12,233 bases of DNA from contig CALPYQ020000016.1 of the NCBI GenBank assembly GCA_943327965.2, positions 1 through 12,233 on the forward strand, given 5' to 3'. The notes beneath the pieces are model-generated. The model made no database searches, was not told the origin of the DNA, and saw only the letters and a list, made by a program, of their open reading frames with translations. Numbering within the stretch: the stretch's first letter is position 1; every line of letters begins with the position of its first letter. Origin of the DNA: Singulisphaera sp. GP187. GTDB lineage: Bacteria; Pseudomonadota; Gammaproteobacteria; Burkholderiales; Burkholderiaceae_C. This document shows positions 7,092 to 12,233 of the stretch, piece after piece. The translations under genes and the position numbers were made by a program.

Positions 7092-8426
7092 TCAACGATC
7101 ACGAATTTCAGCCAAGGGTTGTTCGACGGCATAGGGTTTCATAGCGGTGACAAACAGCAAGGCGCCCCCTAAAAAACAAATACCTGTGCTGGCCGCCAAG
7201 GACCAACGCAAGGCCTCATTGCCGAACCAAGGAATGAGAGAGTCACTGACAGCGCCAATGATGAGTGGCCCTAAGCCAGCGCCACACAAAATCAAACCCA
7301 AGTTGAACAGTGCCAAGCCAGACGATCTGCGATGCGGTGCAATCAAACCAGCCAAGGAAGCGTAGACAGGCGCAGCCCACCACACAGCTGTGAAGCCAAA
7401 CAACACATAAAAGCCAATGGCATGGGGCACGTTCATGCCGCCCATTTGCCAACCGGTGCCGGCAGGCAGCGCAAAAAAGGCAACGCCTAAGGGCATGGCC
7501 AAGAAACAACCCAACATAGGGACACCTAAGCGCCAGCGAATGTCACGCTTTGACAATTTGTCGCACAACCAGCCGCTGAACAAGGAACCTAAGGCAGCCG
7601 CAAAGCCACCTAGCAAGCCCATGACAACACCTGCACCTTGCAGGCTCATGCCATGCGAGCGAACCAAAAATGCAGGTGTCCAAATGCCAATGCCGTAGCC
7701 TGTAAAACCCATCAAAATAGAGGCCAAGGTAATGCGCGTAAAGGCAGGGGAGGCCCACAGGTCTCGAACCAATTTAGAGAGGGGTTCGGGCGGCGCTTCG
7801 GTGTAGGGGTTGTCGCTAGATTGCCATTGGCCGCGTTGGGGTTCGACCCCGGAAACCCGCAGCATCAAAGCCGCCACCAAACCGGGCAATGCCATCCAGA
7901 TAAATGCGGCTCGCCAGCCATAGTGCTGGGCAATCCAGCCACCAGTGGTGAGGCCCAACAAAATACCAATTTGGGGGCCTAACAAATACACACTCATGGC
8001 CCGACCCCGTTGTTGAGGCGGATAGTGGTCTGCAATCATGGAGATGGAAGGTGGCCCGCCGCCAGCTTCTCCCACTGCCACGCCAATGCGCGCAAAAGCC
8101 AAACTCCAAAAGCCAACGGCCAAGCCGCAAACCGCTGTCATGGCACTCCATGCAGCGCAGCAATAGGCCACAAAATTACGCCGATTGGTGCGATCGGCAT
8201 AGCGCCCAAAGGGCACAGCCAATGCGCTGTAAAACAAGGCGAATGCCAGCCCACTCAAAAATCCCATGGCCGTGTCGGACACCTGAAATTCTTGTTTGAT
8301 TGGCTCCATGAGAATGCTCATGATCTGGCGATCAATGAAGCTCATGGTGTAGACAAACAAGAGCAGGCCTAAGGTGTAGTGACTGCGCCAACCATGCGCT
8401 GCTTGGAGGGGTTGGGTTTGAGGCAT
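7092..8426 (-). CDS. MFS transporter (second of the tandem set; near-duplicate of its upstream neighbour)
   Basis: Inner-membrane MFS carrier, 444 residues from the ATG at 8426. Helix 1 has FIDRQ (D32, R33, Q34), the motif A loop is GRYADRTNRR (74-83), helix 4 has R113 and GEAGG (E120), and GWRAAF follows helix 5. By eye it is about 80% identical to the upstream MFS protein over the first 185 or so aligned residues and somewhat less in the C-terminal half, so the pair arose by tandem duplication. The start at 8426 is chosen over an in-frame ATG at 8456: AGGA stands eight bases before 8426, no such site precedes 8456, and the shorter N-terminus matches the paralog. It is separated from the upstream MFS gene by 82 bp containing a 7-bp hairpin, and its stop abuts the start of the next MFS gene. 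Confidence 0.93.
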   Translation of the reverse strand: MPQTQPLQAAHGWRSHYTLGLLLFVYTMSFIDRQIMSILMEPIKQEFQVSDTAMGFLSGLAFALFYSALAVPFGRYADRTNRRNFVAYCCAAWSAMTAVCGLAVGFWSLAFARIGVAVGEAGGGPPSISMIADHYPPQQRGRAMSVYLLGPQIGILLGLTTGGWIAQHYGWRAAFIWMALPGLVAALMLRVSGVEPQRGQWQSSDNPYTEAPPEPLSKLVRDLWASPAFTRITLASILMGFTGYGIGIWTPAFLVRSHGMSLQGAGVVMGLLGGFAAALGSLFSGWLCDKLSKRDIRWRLGVPMLGCFLAMPLGVAFFALPAGTGWQMGGMNVPHAIGFYVLFGFTAVWWAAPVYASLAGLIAPHRRSSGLALFNLGLILCGAGLGPLIIGAVSDSLIPWFGNEALRWSLAASTGICFLGGALLFVTAMKPYAVEQPLAEIRDR

Positions 8427-8434
8427 GCTGCAAA

Positions 8435-8438
8435 TCCT
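8435..8438 (-). promoter_or_regulatory. Ribosome binding site deciding the start of the second tandem MFS gene
   Basis: On the minus strand AGGA precedes the ATG at 8426 by eight bases. It lies inside the extra ten codons that a start at 8456 would add, which argues against that longer form. Confidence 0.6.
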
Positions 8439-8479
8439 AGAAAATGGAGCAGTCATTGTGCAGGCGCCAGTCTGCAGTG

Positions 8480-8499
8480 CATCGTCCGCTCAGACGATG
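8480..8499 (-). other. Intercistronic hairpin between the duplicated MFS genes
   Basis: A perfect 7-bp inverted repeat, CATCGTC and GACGATG around a 6-base loop, starts nine bases after the TAA stop of the upstream MFS gene. No T-run follows in the transcribed direction, so it is not a typical intrinsic terminator. It could slow 3' decay or reduce read-through between the two transporter genes; it could also be chance. Confidence 0.45.
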
Positions 8500-8508
8500 G
8501 TCCTGTAT

Positions 8509-9816
8509 TTATCCCTTGGCGATTTTTTGTTCAGCGTGATAAGCCTTCATGGCCCATGCAAACGTCAAAATGCCCAAGGTAAAGCAGGTGCCCGTGGTAA
8601 TGGCCAATGAAATCCTGAGCGCTTCAGCCCCCAATTGGCTGGTCAGTTGATCGCTCAGCATGCCCACCAAAAGAGGCCCCAAGCCACCCCCCACCATGGT
8701 CAAGCCCAAGCTGAAAATAGACAATGCTGTCGCTCTGCGATGGGGTGGTATGAGTTCAGACAAAACTGCATAGACTGGGGCGGTCCACCAAACAGCCGTT
8801 ACACCAAACAGCAAATAAGCACCGACAGCGTGCGGTATGACGAAGCTGCCCAATTGCCAAGTGTCACCAGCGGGCAATAAGTAAAAGGCGAGACCAGTTG
8901 GCAAAGAAAGCAAACAGCCTAAAAGCGGAACGCCAATTCGCCAGCGTGCGTCCCGCTTGGCCAGCGTATCGCACAGCCAGCCACTCAGAACCGCACCACA
9001 GGCGGCAGCAGTTCCGCCCAACAAACCCATGACAGCGCCAGCACCTTGAAGTGTCATGCCATGGGAGCGAACTAAAAATGCGGGCGTCCAAATGCCAATG
9101 CCATAGCCCGTGAAGCCCATTAACAGGCCCGCCAACGCAATGCGCATAAAGACTTTGGAAGCCCATAAACTTTTGAAAATATCGGTCAATGATTCATTTT
9201 CAGCGGGCGGCTTGGCGACCTCGCCATCCCAAATGCCGCGTTCGGGTTCAATACAGGTATAACGCAACATGACGGCTGCCAAAAGGCCAGGGATGGCCAT
9301 CCAAATAAAGGCAGCGCGCCAACCATGGTGTTGTGCAATCCAGCCACCCAAGGTGAGCCCGAAAAGAATGCCCAGTTGGGGGCCTAACCAGTAAACGCCC
9401 ATGGCACGGCCGCGGCGTTCAGGCGGGTAGTGATCGGCAATCATGGACAAAGAGGGCGCTGTGCCGCCGGCTTCTCCGACAGCCACACCAACACGCGCTA
9501 AAGCCAGGCTCCAATAGCCTGTGGCCATGCCGCAAAGTGCTGTCATGGCGCTCCATGCGGCGCAGCAATAAGCCACAAAATTTCGACGATTGGCGCGATC
9601 GGCGTAGCGGCCGAAGGGAATGGCCAATGCGCTGTAAAACAAGGCAAAAGTGAGACCGCTCAGCAAGCCCATGGCGGTGTCAGACACTTGAAATTCATCT
9701 TTGATGGGCTGAATCAAGATGCCCATGATCTGCCGATCGATGAAACTCATGGTGTAGACAAACAGCAGCACCACCAAGGTGTAATGGCTGCGAATTCCGT
9801 AGGCAGAAGTTTTCAA
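8509..9816 (-). CDS. MFS transporter (first of the tandem set; TTG start)
   Basis: Inner-membrane MFS carrier, 435 residues, about twelve helices. Helix 1 has FIDRQ (D27, R28, Q29), the motif A loop is GRYADRANRR (69-78), helix 4 has R108 and GEAGG (E115), HHGWRAAF follows helix 5, and the central hydrophilic loop spans about 190-215. The DRQ and GEAG signatures recall the Spinster-like MFS group, whose members carry lipids or hydrophobic acids; this is family knowledge and does not fix the substrate. The only reasonable start is TTG at 9816: an in-frame TGA lies four codons upstream, and the next in-frame ATG (M23) is already inside helix 1. The TTG ends a run of seven T residues, with a weak GAAAG six bases before it. 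It begins 13 bp after the stop of the upstream gene. The next gene downstream is its near-duplicate. Confidence 0.92.
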   Translation of the reverse strand: MKTSAYGIRSHYTLVVLLFVYTMSFIDRQIMGILIQPIKDEFQVSDTAMGLLSGLTFALFYSALAIPFGRYADRANRRNFVAYCCAAWSAMTALCGMATGYWSLALARVGVAVGEAGGTAPSLSMIADHYPPERRGRAMGVYWLGPQLGILFGLTLGGWIAQHHGWRAAFIWMAIPGLLAAVMLRYTCIEPERGIWDGEVAKPPAENESLTDIFKSLWASKVFMRIALAGLLMGFTGYGIGIWTPAFLVRSHGMTLQGAGAVMGLLGGTAAACGAVLSGWLCDTLAKRDARWRIGVPLLGCLLSLPTGLAFYLLPAGDTWQLGSFVIPHAVGAYLLFGVTAVWWTAPVYAVLSELIPPHRRATALSIFSLGLTMVGGGLGPLLVGMLSDQLTSQLGAEALRISLAITTGTCFTLGILTFAWAMKAYHAEQKIAKG

Positions 9817-9829
9817 AAAAATCTTTCAA

Positions 9830-10996
9830 TCAGGATTGTGTGGGTATGCGCTGAAGACCAAACTCGGGCCAATGGCCTTGAATCCAAGTTTGGCAATTGC
9901 CCCAGCCGGTGGCGCCTGTTACGGGATCAAACACTTCAATGAGCGCGTCTCTGAACTGGTTCATGCGAGCCACTGCTTCGGGGCTTGAACAATCGGCGCA
10001 ATACTCGCCCTCAACCATGAGTTTGCCACGCCATTCGCCGTGATAGTGCCCATCTAGCCCATGGTACAAACCCGCGCCCAAATGGAAACCCGTATCGCCT
10101 AAGAGTTTGACTTCCAATTGGCGCTGTTCACCCCGAGCCGTTGTGATGTTGAGGTGGCCGCCTTTTAAACGAGAATTACGAGGGTCGAATTGCAATTGAG
10201 GCGAGAAGCCTTTCAGGCCTTCTCGCTGCGCATCGGCCCATTCAAAACCGCCTTGAAGTTTTTCATGGCGCCATCCCTCGCCCGCATACAGCAAATAGTA
10301 CAGATGCAAACCATAGTGACTCAGGTCTGGTTTTTGAAACAGCAAGGGTGACCAAATGGCCAAAATTTCAGGGGCTGCCGCATCCACAGGGTCGGGTTGT
10401 AAGCCACTTACCGGCACACCCACTCCTGGACGCAGGCCCCACGAGTGATCGCGCGTCATGACCCATTCTTGGGGTGTGACTTCATGACGCTGGCCCTCTA
10501 GTTCAATCCAGCCACTGGCCACGCCTATTTGGTGATAACGAATTTGATTGGCACTGTGCCGATAGCCTGTGAGTGTTCTGCGGTCTTCACGCTCCTCGGT
10601 GACGCATGGCAAGACACCTTCTAGGATCAATTCAAATGCAATGGGCTGGTGGGCGTTGGCGCTTAAACTGACCTTGATGGTTTGCAGTGGTTGAATGACC
10701 TCATAGCGAAGCGGTCCAACATCGATGCCATTGGGATCGCTGTCAAGTGAACGGCTTGCGCGGACGGTCCACTGTTCAATGCCCTTAGAAACACCGCCAT
10801 AAGCATCCACCACATTGCGATTGACATACTTGCCAAATCCAAAACCGATGGACAAACTGCCATCGCGTTTGGCCACCATGCCACACACTTTTTCGGTCCA
10901 GTTCAAATCGCTTTGCAGCACACTGGCGTGAGTCTCGACCACTTGGTGATTGAAATATTCATCGGCATGAACCAAGGGGCCAATGGTGTTGCTCAT
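9830..10996 (-). CDS. Protein of unknown function with DHSWG motif (possible CrtC/AttH-like lipocalin fold)
   Basis: A 388-residue soluble protein with no signal peptide and no membrane segment. It is rich in alternating strand-like segments (for example about 47-55, 97-112, 119-130, 227-237 and 280-300), consistent with a beta-barrel protein. The motif TRDHSWGLRPG (181-191) is like the DHSWG signature I associate with hydroxyneurosporene-synthase (CrtC)/AttH-like lipocalin-fold proteins, some of which hydrate double bonds in hydrophobic compounds. A second conserved-looking block is GATGWGNCQTW (361-371) near the C-terminus. I cannot name the family with certainty and assign no reaction; binding or modifying a hydrophobic intermediate is a reasonable guess from context. 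The ATG at 10996 has a good AAGGA at 11004-11008, which overlaps the stop codon of the upstream kinase-like gene, so the two are probably translated together. Confidence 0.85.
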   Translation of the reverse strand: MSNTIGPLVHADEYFNHQVVETHASVLQSDLNWTEKVCGMVAKRDGSLSIGFGFGKYVNRNVVDAYGGVSKGIEQWTVRASRSLDSDPNGIDVGPLRYEVIQPLQTIKVSLSANAHQPIAFELILEGVLPCVTEEREDRRTLTGYRHSANQIRYHQIGVASGWIELEGQRHEVTPQEWVMTRDHSWGLRPGVGVPVSGLQPDPVDAAAPEILAIWSPLLFQKPDLSHYGLHLYYLLYAGEGWRHEKLQGGFEWADAQREGLKGFSPQLQFDPRNSRLKGGHLNITTARGEQRQLEVKLLGDTGFHLGAGLYHGLDGHYHGEWRGKLMVEGEYCADCSSPEAVARMNQFRDALIEVFDPVTGATGWGNCQTWIQGHWPEFGLQRIPTQS

Positions 10997-11003
10997 GAAC
11001 TTG

Positions 11004-11008
11004 TCCTT
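11004..11008 (-). promoter_or_regulatory. Ribosome binding site overlapping the upstream stop codon
   Basis: AAGGA on the minus strand stands seven bases before the ATG at 10996 and shares bases with the TAA stop of the phosphotransferase gene (TAAGGA), fitting coupled translation of the two genes. Confidence 0.65.
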
Positions 11009-12053
11009 AAAATTTCAGGCGTTCGGCTAGCAGTTCGACCAAGCGGCTGCCGCCATTGCGAAGGTCCATTTCGGCTTCTGCGGGTACCCAGCCACGTTCC
11101 GTAAAAATATGGCCAATGCGCGTCATGATGATGGCAAAGCGCCAAGCAGAAAAAACATCGTAGTAGGGCAAGTCCTGGGCGCTGAAACCACTGGCTTTTT
11201 CCCAATGCGCAATTGTTTCTTCGCGGCTGGGCAGATGCGTCAAACGGGGCACGCCATAACCAGTGCAAAGCGATTGGTCTAGCATCAACCACCACGACAG
11301 ATCGTCGACAGGGTTAGACAATGCAGGGCGTTCCCAGTCGAGCATGCCAGTCAGTTGGCCATTTTGAAAGACGCAGTTGCCCAGCTTGGCATCACCCCAA
11401 CTTAAGCTGAGCAATTTCGAGGCGGGTTGGTTGGCAAGCAGCCAATTTAAACACCGATCTAACAAGGCATAGTGTTTGCCTGAAAGCTGCTCACTCCAGC
11501 GCAGCATGTTTGTGTAGTCGTGAATTTGTTGCTCTAAAGCGGTTTGCCCTTTTGCAGGCAATAGGAAATTAAAACCCGCCGCTTGCCAATCCAATTTGGC
11601 CAATTGCGCCAGTCCATCAATGCCAGAAAACCAGCACTGTTTGAGTTCAGCCGGCTGTAAATCATGAAACCAACCTTCTAAGTGATAGAGCGGGTTCTCA
11701 TTGGGTACTTGACCATCGATGCGCGTCATGATGAAAAATGGCGCGCCCACTACACTGGGGTCCATTTCTAAACCCATGAGCCCTGGCACAGGCAAGCCAG
11801 CTTGTTTCAAGAGTTGCATGGTCTGGTACTGCGCACGCACATCACAATCAGGAAAAACCGCTGCGCCTTCGGGTTGAATTCGAAGCACAATGCCAGACGT
11901 TTCGCGCGTATGCGCGTGCGTCAATTCACCCAGTATCGTGATGTTGGAGTAACCCCCGTTGGCGCTTTGCAGTGATGAGACTTTGTAAAGCCCATCGTGT
12001 TGCCGCGCAAGCCAATGGTTGATTTTTTCGGGCAAGGCCTGAACGTCGATCAT
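11007..12053 (-). CDS. APH-family phosphotransferase (ACAD10/ACAD11 N-terminal type kinase)
   Basis: Cytosolic kinase-fold protein of 348 residues. The glycine-rich loop is GGYSNITI (33-40), the nucleotide-side basic residue is probably R58 in IVLRIQ, the catalytic loop is WGDAKLGN (219-226, D221 and N226), and the metal-binding motif is LDWE (238-241, D239). The W in place of the H of classical HGD is normal for this subfamily, which includes the kinase domains of ACAD10/11 and LvaA; those phosphorylate 4-hydroxyacyl-CoA esters. The alpha-C glutamate expected in the E-Y pair appears to be Gln75 in RAQYQTM, which is worth noting. Despite the family name, the context argues against antibiotic resistance and for phosphorylation of a hydroxylated catabolic intermediate (inference). 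It starts six bases after the GMC stop, without a clear Shine-Dalgarno, suggesting coupling, and ends ten bases before the next start. Confidence 0.9.
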   Translation of the reverse strand: MIDVQALPEKINHWLARQHDGLYKVSSLQSANGGYSNITILGELTHAHTRETSGIVLRIQPEGAAVFPDCDVRAQYQTMQLLKQAGLPVPGLMGLEMDPSVVGAPFFIMTRIDGQVPNENPLYHLEGWFHDLQPAELKQCWFSGIDGLAQLAKLDWQAAGFNFLLPAKGQTALEQQIHDYTNMLRWSEQLSGKHYALLDRCLNWLLANQPASKLLSLSWGDAKLGNCVFQNGQLTGMLDWERPALSNPVDDLSWWLMLDQSLCTGYGVPRLTHLPSREETIAHWEKASGFSAQDLPYYDVFSAWRFAIIMTRIGHIFTERGWVPAEAEMDLRNGGSRLVELLAERLKF

Positions 12054-12059
12054 GGGGGC

Positions 12060-12233
12060 TCAATCTTCAAGAGGTTCTAGCAAACCATTGCCAAGGACCA
12101 AATCGGCGCCCTTGTCGCCAATGACCACCGAAGTTGCGTGTGTGTTCCCACAAATGATGTTGGGCATGACCGATGCGTCGATGATGCGCAAGCCTTGAAT
12201 GCCCCGAACTTTGAGGTCAGGCGTGACAACCGC
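12060..12233 (-). CDS. GMC family FAD-dependent oxidoreductase, C-terminal end (partial)
   Basis: Only the last 57 codons and the TGA stop are in the window; the 5' part lies beyond the right edge. The translated end contains VRGIQGLRIIDASVMPNI and then CGNTHA, followed by VIGDKGADLVLG. This is the hallmark C-terminus of glucose-methanol-choline oxidoreductases, flavoproteins that oxidise alcohols, including choline dehydrogenase, aryl-alcohol oxidase and related enzymes. The residue often seen as Asn in GNTNAP is His here (GNTHA), which also occurs as a catalytic residue in some family members. Its stop is six bases before the ATG of the phosphotransferase gene, so it is the visible head of the minus-strand operon. 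Substrate and cofactor use (oxidase or dehydrogenase) cannot be judged from this fragment. Confidence 0.88.
   Translation of the reverse strand, partial: AVVTPDLKVRGIQGLRIIDASVMPNIICGNTHATSVVIGDKGADLVLGNGLLEPLED

Noticed and set aside
8427-8456. Longer form of the second tandem MFS gene starting at 8456
   Set aside because: It lacks a ribosome binding site, while the ATG at 8426 has AGGA eight bases before it and matches the paralog's N-terminus.
11007-12053. Aminoglycoside resistance gene
   Set aside because: The WGDxxxGN and LDWE motifs and the catabolic setting fit the ACAD10/11-type branch of the fold rather than antibiotic kinases.
1-12233. Defence system, prophage, insertion sequence or CRISPR array
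   Set aside because: No transposase, integrase, nuclease, terminal inverted repeats or spaced direct repeats are seen; the only long repeat is the pair of duplicated transporter genes.

Overview
The window reads as part of a catabolic gene cluster from a Gram-negative, probably proteobacterial, chromosome. Coding density is high, GC is moderate (slightly above half by eye), intergenic gaps are short, and most gene starts are ATG. A Burkholderiales/Comamonadaceae-type betaproteobacterium is my best guess from composition and protein style, but no rRNA or marker gene confirms it. Nothing looks like phage, transposon, CRISPR, tRNA or rRNA.

Layout. (1) Bases 1-830, plus strand: the 3' part of a short-chain dehydrogenase/reductase (SDR), whose start lies left of the window. 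(2) 819-2432, minus: an AMP-forming acyl-CoA synthetase whose 3' end overlaps the SDR end by 12 bp. (3) 2433-2582: a 150-bp divergent control region. (4) 2583-5033, plus: a Rieske non-heme iron oxygenase of the KshA-like type, then a major facilitator superfamily (MFS) transporter, probably a two-gene operon. (5) 5061-12233, minus: a long, tightly packed run of seven genes, in transcription order GMC oxidoreductase (only its C-terminus is inside the window), an APH-fold phosphotransferase of the ACAD10/11 N-terminal type, a protein of unknown function with a DHSWG motif (possibly a CrtC/AttH-like lipocalin fold), three MFS transporters in a row, and an EthD-domain protein. The promoter of this run lies to the right of the window.

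How the genes may work together (inference). Uptake or efflux by several MFS carriers, oxygenation by a Rieske oxygenase, alcohol or ketone redox steps by the GMC and SDR enzymes, CoA activation by the ligase, and possibly phosphorylation of a hydroxylated intermediate by the APH-fold kinase together suggest breakdown of a hydrophobic, perhaps steroid- or terpenoid-like, carboxylic acid or alcohol. The substrate is not determined by the sequence. No reductase partner for the Rieske oxygenase, no acyl-CoA dehydrogenase, hydratase or thiolase, and no transcription regulator is present here, so the pathway must continue outside the window.

The most unusual points are the concentration of four MFS genes in one small locus (two of them clear tandem duplicates), the enlarged loop in the Rieske cluster-binding domain, and the GMC / APH-kinase / DHSWG-protein trio of unclear biochemical purpose.
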